64,000 nucleotides of DNA from Flavobacterium sediminilitoris (GTDB taxonomy: Bacteria > Bacteroidota > Bacteroidia > Flavobacteriales > Flavobacteriaceae), in NCBI RefSeq assembly GCF_023008245.1, contig NZ_CP090145.1, positions 1,364,001 to 1,428,000 on the forward strand. The letters are read 5' to 3'. The notes under the pieces were generated by a model. That model was not told the origin of the DNA, made no database searches, and saw only the letters and a list, made by a program, of their open reading frames with translations. How positions within the stretch are numbered: the stretch's first letter is position 1; every line of letters starts with the position of its first letter. The translations under genes and the position numbers were made by a program. Positions 1-9,573 of the stretch are shown piece after piece.

Positions 1-12
1 TTTTTTTAACAA

Positions 13-40
13 AAAAATCAAGTATAAATACTTGATTTTT
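13..40 (-). terminator. Rho-independent terminator of the aldo/keto reductase gene
   Basis: A perfect 12-bp stem (arms 13-24 and 29-40, 4-nt loop) is followed on the minus strand by a T-rich run. It lies about 50 bp past the stop codon of the aldo/keto reductase gene. T-rich flanks on both sides could let it work in both directions. Confidence 0.75.
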
Positions 41-89
41 AGGCTTTTATGTTAAATTATTTACGTAAAAAATATCATTATTGTTAAAA

Positions 90-1124
90 TTAAGGAGCAG
101 GATTAGGAATTTGCTCCTGAATGTTTTCTATTTCAGCTAATATTTCATTTGATAATGAAGTTTCAAAAGCGTCTATATTATCTTTCAGTTGTTCTAAATT
201 AGTAGCTCCAATAATAGTAGAAGTAACACAGTCTTGTTGATTGACAAAAGCTAAAGCCATTTGTGTTAAAGTTAAACCATTAGATTCGGCTAACTCCTTA
301 TATAATTTTGTGGCTTTATGGCAGTTCTCATTTGTATATCTAACGAAATTTGGAAACATAGCCATGCGATAATTTGGTTTTATTTCATCTAGATACTTTC
401 CTGTAAGAACACCAAAACCTAGAGGAGAGTAGGCAAGTAAACCAACGTTCTCACGCATTGCAATTTCTGATAAACCAACTTCATATAATCTATTTAATAA
501 TGAATATGGATTTTGAATACTTGCAATCTTAGGTAAACCATGCTTTTCACTTTCAATCAAATAACGCATTACACCATAAGGGTTTTCGTTTGAAACACCT
601 ATTGCTTTTATCTTCCCTTCTTTTATTAATCCGTCAAAAATCTGTAGTATTTCTAAAATAGAATATTGCCAATCGGCATCTATTTTTTGTAAGCCTCTTT
701 TTTGAAACATATTCATAATGCGTTCAGGCCAATGCATTTGATACAAATCAATATAGTCAGTTTGTAAATTTTTTAAACTTAACTCAACTGCTTCTGTAAT
801 GCTTTTTTTAGAAAAATCTAATGGATTACGAATATATCCCATTCCTCTATTTGGACCTGCAATTTTTGTGGCTAAAATAATATCATTTCGTTTTCTTGAT
901 TTTTTAATCCAAGAACCGATATGTCTTTCTGTACTTCCAAATATATGTTCGTTTCCACCAATAGGGTACATTTCCGCAGTGTCTATAAAATTAACACCTC
1001 TTTCTAATGCATAATCTAATTGAGAATGTGCTTCGTTTTCAGTGTTTTGATTTCCAAAAGTCATGGTTCCCAAGCACACTTTACTTATTTTAATAGCTGT
1101 ATTAGGTAATATTGTGTATTTCAT
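90..1124 (-). CDS. Aldo/keto reductase (Tas/YajO-like)
   Basis: A 344-aa NADPH-dependent oxidoreductase of the aldo/keto reductase superfamily, probably cytosolic. The fold's signatures are visible: an N-terminal LGTMTFG strand, DTAEMYP carrying the catalytic Asp/Tyr, LATKI with the catalytic Lys, and YQMHWPE with the catalytic His. The C-terminal STIIGATNLEQLKDNI segment matches the cofactor-binding end of Tas-type family members. Length is normal for Tas-like proteins (about 345 aa). It stands alone, with terminator hairpins on both sides. The physiological substrate cannot be told from sequence; reduction of small aldehydes or ketones is the general expectation. Confidence 0.9.
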   Translation of the reverse strand: MKYTILPNTAIKISKVCLGTMTFGNQNTENEAHSQLDYALERGVNFIDTAEMYPIGGNEHIFGSTERHIGSWIKKSRKRNDIILATKIAGPNRGMGYIRNPLDFSKKSITEAVELSLKNLQTDYIDLYQMHWPERIMNMFQKRGLQKIDADWQYSILEILQIFDGLIKEGKIKAIGVSNENPYGVMRYLIESEKHGLPKIASIQNPYSLLNRLYEVGLSEIAMRENVGLLAYSPLGFGVLTGKYLDEIKPNYRMAMFPNFVRYTNENCHKATKLYKELAESNGLTLTQMALAFVNQQDCVTSTIIGATNLEQLKDNIDAFETSLSNEILAEIENIQEQIPNPAP

Positions 1125-1166
1125 TATTTTTTCTTTAAAAAGCCAAAGTTACAAAGTTTCTAAAAA

Positions 1167-1203
1167 ACAAACAGGCTCAAAATATTACTTTGAGCCTGTT
1201 TGT
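1167..1203 (-). terminator. Rho-independent terminator of the OmpA-family gene
   Basis: A perfect 15-bp stem (1167-1181 with 1189-1203) is followed on the minus strand by a T run. It starts about 20 bp past the stop codon of the OmpA-family lipoprotein gene. Confidence 0.85.
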
Positions 1204-1221
1204 TGTATTCCATATAAAAAA

Positions 1222-2187
1222 TTATAATTCATTCATTAGTTTTGAAATTTCATCTAATTTTGGAGTTAAGATAATTTCAATTCTTCTGTTTTTTGCTTTT
1301 CCTTCAGCAGTTTCATTTGAACCTATAGGAGCAAATTCTCCTCTTCCTGCTGCTGTTAAATTCTTTTTATCAATAGCTTTATTCTCAGATAAAATAGTAA
1401 CAATTGCAGTAGCTCTCTTTGTAGATAAATCCCAATTGCTTTCTACTCCGCCACCTATGCTGCCTACAATTTTATCATTATCAGTATGACCCTCAATTAA
1501 AACGGTAATGTCTGGATTTTGACCTAATACGTCTCCTAATGCTTTTACTGCTTTTTTTCCTTCAGTACCAACTGTCCAACTTCCCGATTCAAATAGTAGT
1601 TTGTTTTCCATTGAAACATATACTTTTCCATTACGTTGTTCTACTGTTAAACCTTTTCCTTCAAATGCATTTAATGCTTTAGATAAAGTTTCTTTTAGTT
1701 TTTTCATTGCAGCATCTTTATCAGCCATCATTTTTTCTAATTCAGCTAATCGGTTTGAAGACGCTTCTAAATCTGCTTTTAATTTATCTAAACGCTCTTG
1801 TTCTGCATTTAATGTTTTTTGTTTTGCTTCTAATTCGGCTAATAATTCACGATTCTTTTTCATGTTGCTTTCTAAAGCATCATTACTGTTTTTTTCTAAA
1901 GCGGAATAAGATGATTTTAGATTATCTAAGCTCTTCTTAGTTGCAGCATAGTCTGTTGCTAATTTATCTCTTTCTGCCTTTACTTTATCTAATTCCGATT
2001 GCAAACTATTTTTGTCTAATTCTAACTGGTTCTTTGCCGCTGATAAGCTCTCTTTGTCATCAGCTAATGCATTACGCTCTTTCTTTAAATCGGCATATTT
2101 ACTTTCTAAATCTTGGTAAATTTTCTTTGACACACATGAAGTAGTTAATCCTAAAACTATCATGGCAAGGGCAATTTTCTTTATCAT
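1222..2187 (-). CDS. OmpA-family peptidoglycan-binding lipoprotein with coiled coil
   Basis: The start at 2187 gives an ideal lipoprotein signal (MIKKIALAMIVLGLTTSCVSKK, cleavage before Cys); an upstream in-frame ATG at 2247 would bury the signal and is not used here. The protein is about 321 aa. After the Cys comes a long Lys/Glu/Asp/Leu-rich coiled coil of roughly 150 residues, then an OmpA C-terminal domain with VLIEGHTDND and a GRGEFAPIGSNETAEGKAKNRRIEI tail, whose residues bind meso-diaminopimelate in peptidoglycan. It probably tethers the outer membrane to the cell wall, the coiled coil spanning the periplasm. It is a single gene with its own terminator. Confidence 0.88.
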   Translation of the reverse strand: MIKKIALAMIVLGLTTSCVSKKIYQDLESKYADLKKERNALADDKESLSAAKNQLELDKNSLQSELDKVKAERDKLATDYAATKKSLDNLKSSYSALEKNSNDALESNMKKNRELLAELEAKQKTLNAEQERLDKLKADLEASSNRLAELEKMMADKDAAMKKLKETLSKALNAFEGKGLTVEQRNGKVYVSMENKLLFESGSWTVGTEGKKAVKALGDVLGQNPDITVLIEGHTDNDKIVGSIGGGVESNWDLSTKRATAIVTILSENKAIDKKNLTAAGRGEFAPIGSNETAEGKAKNRRIEIILTPKLDEISKLMNEL

Positions 2188-2306
2188 AATTTTAATTGTT
2201 TTTATATTTAAGTTAATAGGTTCATAATTAATCCTAATGAAAGACATTATTATCTTAATAAATAAAAGATATGCGAACAGTAGGAATAAATTTTAAATAG
2301 TATAGA

Positions 2307-3068
2307 TTATTTAATCTCTACTAAAACAGGACAATGATCTGAATGTTTTGCTTCGGGTAAAATTAAAGCTCTTTCTATTCTCTCTTTTAAAGGTAATGAA
2401 GCTAAACAATAATCAATTCTCCATCCTTTATTATTGTTTCTTGCATTTGCTCTATAGCTCCACCAACTATAATTATGAGGTTCTTTGTTTAGATGACGAA
2501 AGGTATCAATGAATCCACTTTTCATAAAAGCATCTAGCCAAGCTCTTTCTTCAGGTAAAAAACCTGAAACTTTAGCGTTACGAATAGGATCGTGAATATC
2601 TATTGCTTCATGACAAATATTATAATCGCCACAAATAATAAGATTTGGGATTTCTTTCTTTAAATCATTTATGTAATTTTGAAAGTCGTCCATATATTTG
2701 AACTTATGTTCTAGTCTGTCAATATTTGTTCCAGACGGTAAGTATAAACTCATTACAGAAACAGTATCAAAATCTACTCTTACATTTCTTCCTTCAAAAT
2801 CCATGTGGTCAATTCCTGTGCCTAAAACAATGTTCTTAGGTTCTGTTTTTGACAAAATGGCTACACCACTATATCCTCTTTTTTGAGCTGAGAAATAATA
2901 CTGATAAGGATATCCTGCTTTTGTAATATCATCTGTAGGAATTTGATCTTCATTAGCCTTAATTTCTTGCAAACAAATAACATCTGGATTTGCTTGTTGC
3001 AACCAATCTAAAAAGCCTTTAGTTATAGCTGCTCTAATTCCGTTTACGTTATAAGAGATTATTTTCAT
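2307..3068 (-). CDS. xth: Exodeoxyribonuclease III (AP endonuclease)
   Basis: A 253-aa member of the exonuclease III family of Mg-dependent AP endonucleases in base-excision repair. Visible motifs are the N-terminal SYNVNGIRAA, the metal-binding Glu in CLQEIKA, GDYNICHEAIDI in the centre, the substrate-stacking WRIDYCLAS, and the C-terminal HSDHCPV with the catalytic Asp-His pair. Length is typical (250-270 aa). It is a monocistronic gene whose start faces the acyltransferase gene transcribed on the other strand; the 178-bp gap between them holds both promoters. Confidence 0.95.
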   Translation of the reverse strand: MKIISYNVNGIRAAITKGFLDWLQQANPDVICLQEIKANEDQIPTDDITKAGYPYQYYFSAQKRGYSGVAILSKTEPKNIVLGTGIDHMDFEGRNVRVDFDTVSVMSLYLPSGTNIDRLEHKFKYMDDFQNYINDLKKEIPNLIICGDYNICHEAIDIHDPIRNAKVSGFLPEERAWLDAFMKSGFIDTFRHLNKEPHNYSWWSYRANARNNNKGWRIDYCLASLPLKERIERALILPEAKHSDHCPVLVEIK

Positions 3069-3201
3069 TTTCTGTTTTTAGATATTGACCAAAAGTACTA
3101 AAAACCGCTGTGATTTTGCAACTATTTTATAAGAGATTAACATTAAATAAGAATGAAACGAGAATAGTTTTTCTGTAATCGAATAGTTTTTTTGTTCAAT
3201 A

Positions 3202-3233
3202 TTGGCTAGAATTGTTATCTTTGCTTTTCGCTC
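3202..3233 (+). promoter_or_regulatory. Bacteroidota-type promoter of the acyltransferase gene
   Basis: A TTG at 3202-3204 and TATCTTTG at 3226-3233 are separated by 21 bp. This fits the Bacteroidota sigma-ABfr consensus (TTG about 20 bp before TAnnTTTG). The expected transcript start is a few bases before the ATG at 3247, giving a very short leader. Confidence 0.6.
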
Positions 3234-3246
3234 AAAAAATAAATAA

Positions 3247-5046
3247 ATGGGATTAGTAACGGCCAAAGAAGTAGCTAAGGCTATAAATGCTGATAAATAT
3301 GGTTTTCTAGGGACTTTTTCAGGATGGTTACTGATGAAGGTTCTTAAAATATCTACTCTCAACAAAATTTACGATAGAAATAAACATTTAAAAGATTTAG
3401 ATTTTTTAAATGCAATATTAGATGAGTTTCAAATTAAGTTTGAAATTCCAGAGGAAGACTTAAAACGTTTACCTAAAGACGGAGCTTATATTACTATTTC
3501 TAATCATCCTCTTGGTGGAATTGATGGTATTTTACTTTTAAAATTAATGCTTGAAAAAGAACCAAATTTTAAAATTATTGCCAACTTTTTACTTCATAGA
3601 ATTGTTCCTATGAAGCCTTATATAATGCCTGTAAATCCTTTTGAAAATCATAAGGATGCAAAATCTAGTCTTATAGGTATTAAAGAAACATTAAGGCATT
3701 TATCTGATGGAAAACCATTAGGCGTATTTCCAGCAGGAGAAGTTTCTACTTATAAAGATGGCAAAATAGTAGTTGATAAACCTTGGGAAGAAGGAGCTAT
3801 AAAGATTATTAAAAAAGCTGAAGTTCCTGTAATTCCTATATATTTTCATGCCAAAAACAGTAAACTTTTTTATTTTTTATCAAAGTTAAATGAAACATTA
3901 AGAACAGCTAAACTACCAAGTGAGCTTTTAACACAAAAAAATAGAGTGATTAAAGTTAGAATAGGGAAGCCTATTTCTGTAGCTGAGCAAAATGAATATA
4001 CTTCTATTGATACTTATGGTGAATTCTTAAGAAAGAAAACATATATGCTTTCTAATGCATTTGAAAAAGAAAGTAAATTAATAACAACGCCCTCATTAAA
4101 AATTCCTAAAAGTCCTAAGCAAATTGTAAAACCTGCAAATCATAATCAAATCTTAGAAGAAATTACATTTTTAAGAGAAGAAGATTGTCGATTATTACAA
4201 AGTAAAAATTATGAGGTTTTCTTAGTTACGGCTGATAAAATTCCAAATATTCTTCATGAAATAGGTCGTTTAAGAGAAATTACTTTTAGAGAAGTAGGGG
4301 AAGGGACTAATGAATCGATTGATTTAGATAAATACGATAAGTATTATCATCATATGTTTTTATGGGATGAAGAAGCCCAAATGATTGCTGGAGCTTATAG
4401 AATGGGTCTAGGGTCTCATATATATCCAAAATATGGTGTAGATGGTTTTTATTTACATGATTTATTCCGTTTTGAGCCAGAATTATACGATATGATGAGT
4501 AAATCTATCGAAATGGGACGTGCTTTCATTATTAGTGAATATCAACAAAAACCAATGCCTTTATTCCTGCTTTGGAAAGGAATTGTACACACTACATTGC
4601 GCTATCCAGAACATAAGTTCTTAATAGGTGGTGTTAGTATTAGTAATCAGTTTTCTGAATTTTCAAAATCATTAATGATTGAGTTCATGAAATCACATTA
4701 TTATGATCCTTATATAGCACAATACATTCATCCTAAAAAAGAGTATAAAGTAAAACTAAAAGATGCTGATAAAGATTTTGTTTTTAATGAAACTGAAGCA
4801 GATTTAAATAAGTTTGATAAAATTATTGATGAGGTAGAACCTGGAAACCTACGTTTACCTGTATTAATTAAGAAATATATTAAGCAAAACGCACGTGTTG
4901 TAGCTTTTAATGTTGACCCTTTATTTAATAATGCAGTTGATGGTTTAATGTATATAAGAATTTCTGATATTCCTGAAAGCACTGTTAAACCTGTGATGGA
5001 GGAGTTTCAGGCTGAATTAGAAAGAAAAGAAAAAGGAGGTTGTTAA
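3247..5046 (+). CDS. Bifunctional acyltransferase, OlsF/GlsF-like (amino-acid lipid synthesis)
   Basis: A 599-aa two-domain protein. Residues about 75-285 form a PlsC-type lysophosphatidic acyltransferase domain with the SNHPLGGIDG (N-H-x4-D) catalytic motif and FPAGEVS. Residues about 310-560 form a GNAT/hemolysin-type N-acyltransferase domain (LREITFREVGEG, MIAGAYRMG, LHDLFRFEP, ELGRAFI-like region, ending near residue 500). This O-acyl plus N-acyl arrangement is that of OlsF/GlsF, which makes ornithine or glycine lipids in Serratia and flavobacteria; Rhizobium and Bacteroides use two separate proteins. Assignment of the amino acid (ornithine or glycine) is not possible from sequence. It acts at the inner membrane. 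Confidence 0.8.
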   Translation: MGLVTAKEVAKAINADKYGFLGTFSGWLLMKVLKISTLNKIYDRNKHLKDLDFLNAILDEFQIKFEIPEEDLKRLPKDGAYITISNHPLGGIDGILLLKLMLEKEPNFKIIANFLLHRIVPMKPYIMPVNPFENHKDAKSSLIGIKETLRHLSDGKPLGVFPAGEVSTYKDGKIVVDKPWEEGAIKIIKKAEVPVIPIYFHAKNSKLFYFLSKLNETLRTAKLPSELLTQKNRVIKVRIGKPISVAEQNEYTSIDTYGEFLRKKTYMLSNAFEKESKLITTPSLKIPKSPKQIVKPANHNQILEEITFLREEDCRLLQSKNYEVFLVTADKIPNILHEIGRLREITFREVGEGTNESIDLDKYDKYYHHMFLWDEEAQMIAGAYRMGLGSHIYPKYGVDGFYLHDLFRFEPELYDMMSKSIEMGRAFIISEYQQKPMPLFLLWKGIVHTTLRYPEHKFLIGGVSISNQFSEFSKSLMIEFMKSHYYDPYIAQYIHPKKEYKVKLKDADKDFVFNETEADLNKFDKIIDEVEPGNLRLPVLIKKYIKQNARVVAFNVDPLFNNAVDGLMYIRISDIPESTVKPVMEEFQAELERKEKGGC

Positions 5047-5049
5047 GGG

Positions 5050-5499
5050 TTAATACCAAATAGATTCTTTTTTAATATCATCTAACGTATTGTCTTTAAC
5101 AAAATGAATCAATCTATAAGTATGATATAGTAGCAAAGTTATAGCTAAAAAGTAAGCTAATTTTTTGCTGTATAAATACTTGTTTAGATACTTTTTCTTA
5201 GTAATTAGCTCTGCAGAAAAAAGAATGATTATAAAGAAACAAAAAGTAATTACAAAAGGACCATAAGCATGGTAGTTAATAGCTTTTTCAATATTCCCTT
5301 TATAAGTATAAACCAATGATTTTGTAATTCCACAAGATGGGCAAGGAAAACCTGTAGTCATCTTTAAAGGACAAAAAGATTGCTTGTGATCTAAGGTGTC
5401 ATTAGGATTATTAAAACTAATAAATAATGGAATAATCAGAGTTAAAATAGCTCCAATTATTCCATAAATTCTATATTTTACAAATTTTGAAATTGTAAT
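5050..5499 (-). CDS. DUF2752 small membrane protein (non-ATG start likely)
   Basis: The first ATG (5361) gives 103 aa, but the frame stays open upstream to about 5502 and encodes a hydrophobic helix (IIGAILTLIIPLFISF) followed by FCPLKMTTGFPCPSCGITKSL. DUF2752 proteins usually start with such a helix followed by this kind of CPxK...TGxxCPxCG motif, so the real N-terminus is probably near 5499. No in-frame ATG, GTG or TTG exists there; ATT at 5499, overlapping the stop of the upstream gene, is the best candidate. Two more hydrophobic helices follow. The gene is translationally coupled to the DUF4234-like membrane gene. Function is unknown. Confidence 0.65.
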   Translation of the reverse strand: MTISKFVKYRIYGIIGAILTLIIPLFISFNNPNDTLDHKQSFCPLKMTTGFPCPSCGITKSLVYTYKGNIEKAINYHAYGPFVITFCFFIIILFSAELITKKKYLNKYLYSKKLAYFLAITLLLYHTYRLIHFVKDNTLDDIKKESIWY

Positions 5500-5882
5500 T
5501 AATTATTGTAAAGTCTATTAATATCTCCTTGAACAATCATTGCTGCTGCAAATGGGAAAAACAAACCTAAAATGATTAATAAAGTAGATTGATCTTTTTC
5601 AATCTCTCCTGTGATTTTGTAAACAGACGGCATACCTTCTTTTCCTAAAATATAATAGAAATAAAGATTAACAGGTAAACAACAGCCTGAAAAAACGGCT
5701 ACTGGTGTAGAAATTAATTCTTTATTTGTAACTGCATTTACTACTTCTGCGATTTTTATATTCCAATAAATTAAATATAATCCGCAAGTAATAAAGCTTA
5801 GAAAAAGTACCATTATAGGTTCTACTTTAAATTCTGGAATATTGTTAGGCTTATTCCATGTTTCAATTTTTGTTGTTTCCAT
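5499..5882 (-). CDS. DUF4234-like small membrane protein
   Basis: 127 aa with about three hydrophobic helices: PIMVLFLSFITCGLYLIYW, AVFSGCCLPVNLYFYYIL and LLIILGLFFPFAAAMIVQGDINRLYN. The first helix with the CGLYLIYW pattern and the late QGDINRLYN tail are characteristic of DUF4234 / TM2-like inner membrane proteins. It forms a two-gene unit with the downstream DUF2752 gene. DUF2752 and DUF4234-type genes are often adjacent in Bacteroidota; no biochemical function is known. Confidence 0.7.
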   Translation of the reverse strand: METTKIETWNKPNNIPEFKVEPIMVLFLSFITCGLYLIYWNIKIAEVVNAVTNKELISTPVAVFSGCCLPVNLYFYYILGKEGMPSVYKITGEIEKDQSTLLIILGLFFPFAAAMIVQGDINRLYNN

Positions 5883-5906
5883 TTGTATATTTAGTTGATT
5901 AATTTT

Positions 5907-7265
5907 CTATTCAAAAGCGGAGTCAATCGGTTCCCAAAGTTCAATTTTGTTTCCTTCTCCGTCTAGTATCCATGCAAACTTTCCATATTCATAAGTCTGC
6001 ATTTCTCCTATAATTGTTACACCTTCTTGATGTAATTTTTGTATTAAACTTTCTAAGTTAGCTACTCGAAAGTTTTGCATGAATTCTTTTGTTGATGGTT
6101 CAAAGTAGTTTGTGTCTTTTTTGAAAAGGCTCCATTGTGTACTGCAATTATTCCCTTTTTTATCTTTCCACCAAAAAGTACAACCGTAATCGTCTGTATT
6201 TAAACCTAAATAATTTTTATACCAATCTTTAAGTTCTTTTGGGTTTTCAGATTTAAAAAAGAAGCCTCCTATCCCTGTTACTCGAATTTCTTTATCTTCT
6301 TCTTTTTCAGGGGTAAAATAAATGGCTTTTATTTTGTTTACTATTGTTTGAGCTAATTTTTCATGACTTTCAAATGTCCAACCTGCAATATGAGGTGTTA
6401 GTAAAACATTATTTGCTTGTCTAAGGTATTCAAAGTCTTTATTCTTGCTTTCTTCATCAAATAAATTCTCAAAAGATAATTTTTCATATTCTAGTACATC
6501 TAAGCCAGCTCCTAAAATTTTATTAGCTTGTAAAGCTTTTACTAGGTCGGCTGTGACAATATTTTTACCTCTGGCAGTATTAATAATCCAAAATGGTTTT
6601 GAAAATGAATTAATAAAGGTTTCATTTATCATTTTATCCGTTGTAGGAGTCCAAGGTGTGTGTAAGCTTAAAACTTCTACTTTTTGTTGGAATTCTGCTA
6701 AAGAAACTTGTTTTGCATTTTCGTCTCCAACATTTTCTTTTATATCATAACACAATACTTCTACATCAAAACCTCTTAGTTTTTTGGCAAATGCTTTTCC
6801 CATGTTGCCATAGCCTATAATGCCTATGGTTTTACCATCTAATTCATGTCCGCGATTAGCTTCACGATTCCATTGTCCTGTTTTGACTTCAGTATTTGCT
6901 TGGTTTAAGTTATTAAACAAAGATAGAATCATTCCTAAGGCATGTTCTCCAACGGCATTTCTATTTCCTTCTGGAGCTGCAATTAAGTGAATTCCTTTGT
7001 TTTCTGCATATTCGCAATCAATACTTTCTAAACCAGCTCCAACTCTAGCAATAAATTGAAGGTTTAAGGCTTTGTCTAGAAATGTTTTATCAATTTTAAA
7101 ACGACTTCTTATTACAATTCCATGATAATTTTGAATCTTGGATTCGATAGCTTCTTTAGAAGAAATATAGTCTGATTCGTTTTGAAAACCAGCTAGTTCA
7201 AGTTGGCTCCATAATAACGGATGATTGCTATCTATATGAAGGATTTTAATTTGATTTGATTGCAT
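5907..7265 (-). CDS. 2-hydroxyacid dehydrogenase (SerA-like) fused to a VOC/glyoxalase domain
   Basis: 452 aa. Residues 1 to about 315 are a D-isomer-specific 2-hydroxyacid dehydrogenase: VRSRFKID, the NAD-binding GIIGYGNMGKAFA, NTARGKNIV with the substrate Arg, and LTPHIAGWTFES with the catalytic His. This part resembles the catalytic core of phosphoglycerate dehydrogenase, without an ACT domain. Residues about 325-452 are a vicinal-oxygen-chelate domain (VTGIGGFFFKSENPKELKDW, YGKFAWILDGEGNKIELWEP), like small glyoxalase/bleomycin-resistance proteins. The join is in-frame with no stop. The fusion is uncommon. It may link serine or 2-ketoacid metabolism with a metal-dependent isomerase or lyase step, but the substrate is unknown. 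Confidence 0.82.
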   Translation of the reverse strand: MQSNQIKILHIDSNHPLLWSQLELAGFQNESDYISSKEAIESKIQNYHGIVIRSRFKIDKTFLDKALNLQFIARVGAGLESIDCEYAENKGIHLIAAPEGNRNAVGEHALGMILSLFNNLNQANTEVKTGQWNREANRGHELDGKTIGIIGYGNMGKAFAKKLRGFDVEVLCYDIKENVGDENAKQVSLAEFQQKVEVLSLHTPWTPTTDKMINETFINSFSKPFWIINTARGKNIVTADLVKALQANKILGAGLDVLEYEKLSFENLFDEESKNKDFEYLRQANNVLLTPHIAGWTFESHEKLAQTIVNKIKAIYFTPEKEEDKEIRVTGIGGFFFKSENPKELKDWYKNYLGLNTDDYGCTFWWKDKKGNNCSTQWSLFKKDTNYFEPSTKEFMQNFRVANLESLIQKLHQEGVTIIGEMQTYEYGKFAWILDGEGNKIELWEPIDSAFE

Positions 7266-7360
7266 TTTTTAAAATAAAGGGCTAAAGATAGCTATAATTT
7301 GAATTCATGAAAATATTTTATTATATAAAAGTTTTCTGGGGAAGAAAATAGGAAGCGGTA

Positions 7361-8713
7361 TTAAAATCCTAAAATTACTTTAGCAATTGTAAAGAAAATA
7401 ATAATTCCCATAATATCATTACTGGTTGTAATAAAAGGCCCTGTTGCAAGTGCAGGATCAATACCATATTTGTCTAAAATAATGGGAATAAATGTGCCTA
7501 TTAATGAAGCTGTAATTATTACTGAGAGTAGTGCTAATGAAACGGTTAAGCCTGTTATAAAGTCAATGTTTAATAAAAAATGGCTTCCTATAATAAGTAT
7601 AATGGCTAATATTAATCCGTTTAATAGACTTAATGAAAGTTCTTTTAATAATCGATTTAATAAAGATCCTGATAATGCGTTGTTTGCTAAACCTTGTACG
7701 ATAATTGCTGAGGATTGTACTCCTACATTTCCTGCCATTGCAGCAATTAAAGGTGTGAAGAAAAATAATTCAGGATGAATTTTCATTGCAGGTTCATATA
7801 ATCCTAATACTCGAACAGAAATAAATCCTCCAAATAGTGCTAAAACTAGCCATGGCAAACGAGCTTTGGTTAACTCTAATATGCTGTCATCTGCTTCTAC
7901 GTCTTGCGAAATACCGGCTGCTAATTGATAATCTTTATCTGCTTCTTCTTTGATGACATCGACAATATCATCAATGGTAATTCTACCTACAAGTCTTCCT
8001 AATTCGTCTACAACTGGAATGGCTTCTAAGTCATATTTTTGCATAATTCTAGCAACTTCTACATTTTCAGTATTTACTTTTACATAGTCTACTTTTGGAA
8101 TATATACTTCGCTAATGGGTGTTTTTGTAGAGGTGGTTAATAAATCTTTTAGTGAAAGTCGTCCTTTTAATCTGTTTTCATCATCTACAACATATATTGA
8201 ATGTACTCGAGAAACGTTTTCTGCTTGGGCTCGCATCTCTTTTACACATGTAAGTACGTTCCAATTTTCATTTACTTTGACTAATTCTTTTGCCATTAAT
8301 CCACCCGCAGAATCTTCATCATAACGCAATAAGTCAACAATGTCTTTTGCATGTTCTACGTCTTCTAATTCTGATATTACTTCTTCTTTTCTAGATTGTG
8401 GTAATTCGGCAATAATATCGGCAGCATCATCGGTACTTAATTCGTCGATTTCTTCTGCAATTTCTTTGGCAGAAAGGCTTCGAAGGATTTTTTCACGAAC
8501 TTCTTCATCTAATTCGAGTAGGATTTCTGCTGTTTTTTCAGAATCTAATGCGTTAAAAATATAAATAGCCTCATGGGTTTCTAGTTCTTCCATGATTTCG
8601 GCAATATCAGCAAAGTGAACTTCTTGAAGTAATTCTAAAACGCTTTGTTCTTTATTTTCCTGAATAAGAGATTCTAATTGTTCTAAAAGTTCTTTACTGA
8701 TTTTAAACTCCAT
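7361..8713 (-). CDS. mgtE: Magnesium transporter MgtE
   Basis: 450 aa, normal MgtE length. It has the cytosolic helical MgtE-N domain (residues about 20-125, [15 protein letters not shown]), a tandem CBS pair (about 130-250, with [23 protein letters not shown] and [21 protein letters not shown]) that senses Mg, and five membrane helices (about 285-450) with the signature [21 protein letters not shown] lining the pore. The ATG lies inside the end of the rsmA gene (11-bp overlap), so the two genes are probably translationally coupled. Confidence 0.95.
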   Translation of the reverse strand: MEFKISKELLEQLESLIQENKEQSVLELLQEVHFADIAEIMEELETHEAIYIFNALDSEKTAEILLELDEEVREKILRSLSAKEIAEEIDELSTDDAADIIAELPQSRKEEVISELEDVEHAKDIVDLLRYDEDSAGGLMAKELVKVNENWNVLTCVKEMRAQAENVSRVHSIYVVDDENRLKGRLSLKDLLTTSTKTPISEVYIPKVDYVKVNTENVEVARIMQKYDLEAIPVVDELGRLVGRITIDDIVDVIKEEADKDYQLAAGISQDVEADDSILELTKARLPWLVLALFGGFISVRVLGLYEPAMKIHPELFFFTPLIAAMAGNVGVQSSAIIVQGLANNALSGSLLNRLLKELSLSLLNGLILAIILIIGSHFLLNIDFITGLTVSLALLSVIITASLIGTFIPIILDKYGIDPALATGPFITTSNDIMGIIIFFTIAKVILGF

Positions 8714-9479
8714 CGGCTGCTATTTTTTGAGTAAGATTTATGAATTGTTCGTACGAAAGTTGTTCCGGACGCAGGTCAAAGATACTATCTTCTTTTAAAT
8801 TATCAGAATTTATCATGCTTTTAAGGCTATTTCGCATGGTTTTTCTTCGTTGGTTAAAAGCTAATTTTACGACTTGAAAGAATAACTTTTCATCGCAAGG
8901 TAATTTGTAGTTTTCTTTTCGGGTTAATCGCAATACACCTGATTTTACTTTTGGTGGTGGATCGAAAACATGCTCATCAACTGTGAAAAGATATTCTGCA
9001 TCATAGAAAGCTTGGGCTAAAACGGATAAGATGCCATATACTTTACTTCCTTTTTTTTCACAAATGCGTTCGGCTACTTCTTTTTGAAACATTCCTGAAA
9101 ATTCAGGTATTTGGTTTCTCATTTCTAATGTTTTGAAAACAATTTGTGTAGAAATATTATAAGGGAAGTTACCAATAATGGCAAATTGTTCGTTATTAAA
9201 AACTTCATTTAAATTATATTTTAAAAAGTCTTTTGAGATAATATGCCCATGTAATTTTGGATAATTTTCTTCTAAATAGGTTACTGATTCTGTGTCAATC
9301 TCAATAACATTTGTTTCAATTGGTTTGTCCAAAAGATATTTAGTAAGCACACCCATTCCTGGTCCTATTTCAAGGATTTTTTCATATCCTTTGTAAGATA
9401 AAGTATTGGCTATATTTTTTGCAACACTTTCATCTTTTAAGAAATGTTGTCCTAGGTGTTTTTTTGCTTTTACTGACAT
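8703..9479 (-). CDS. rsmA: 16S rRNA (adenine1518/1519-N6)-dimethyltransferase
   Basis: 258 aa. RsmA/KsgA dimethylates two adjacent adenines in the 3'-terminal hairpin of 16S rRNA late in 30S assembly. Visible motifs: [13 protein letters not shown] at the N-terminus, SAM-binding [14 protein letters not shown], the acidic VIEID, and the catalytic [10 protein letters not shown] (the family's N-L/F-P-Y motif). The C-terminal [16 protein letters not shown] is characteristic. It is the first gene of a two-gene unit with mgtE, which overlaps its 3' end. Confidence 0.96.
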   Translation of the reverse strand: MSVKAKKHLGQHFLKDESVAKNIANTLSYKGYEKILEIGPGMGVLTKYLLDKPIETNVIEIDTESVTYLEENYPKLHGHIISKDFLKYNLNEVFNNEQFAIIGNFPYNISTQIVFKTLEMRNQIPEFSGMFQKEVAERICEKKGSKVYGILSVLAQAFYDAEYLFTVDEHVFDPPPKVKSGVLRLTRKENYKLPCDEKLFFQVVKLAFNQRRKTMRNSLKSMINSDNLKEDSIFDLRPEQLSYEQFINLTQKIAADGV

Positions 9480-9481
9480 AT

Positions 9482-9518
9482 TTAGAAGTTAGAAGTTAGA
9501 AAAAAGAAGTTAGAAAAA
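9482..9518. repeat. Short tandem repeat upstream of rsmA
   Basis: Imperfect tandem units of the type TTAGAAGTTAGAAAAAAG lie between the DUF4286 and rsmA genes. Such short AGAAGTTAG tracts are scattered in flavobacterial intergenic DNA. No function is evident. Confidence 0.5.
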
Positions 9519-9573
9519 AGTAAATCATAACTTCAGAGAAAGACAAGAATTGTATTTTAATTTTTTTGGAGAG

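Noticed and set aside
9482-9518. AGAAGTTAGAAAA tandem repeat as a regulatory element of rsmA
   Set aside because: Such tracts are scattered in flavobacterial intergenic DNA and have no visible link to a function.
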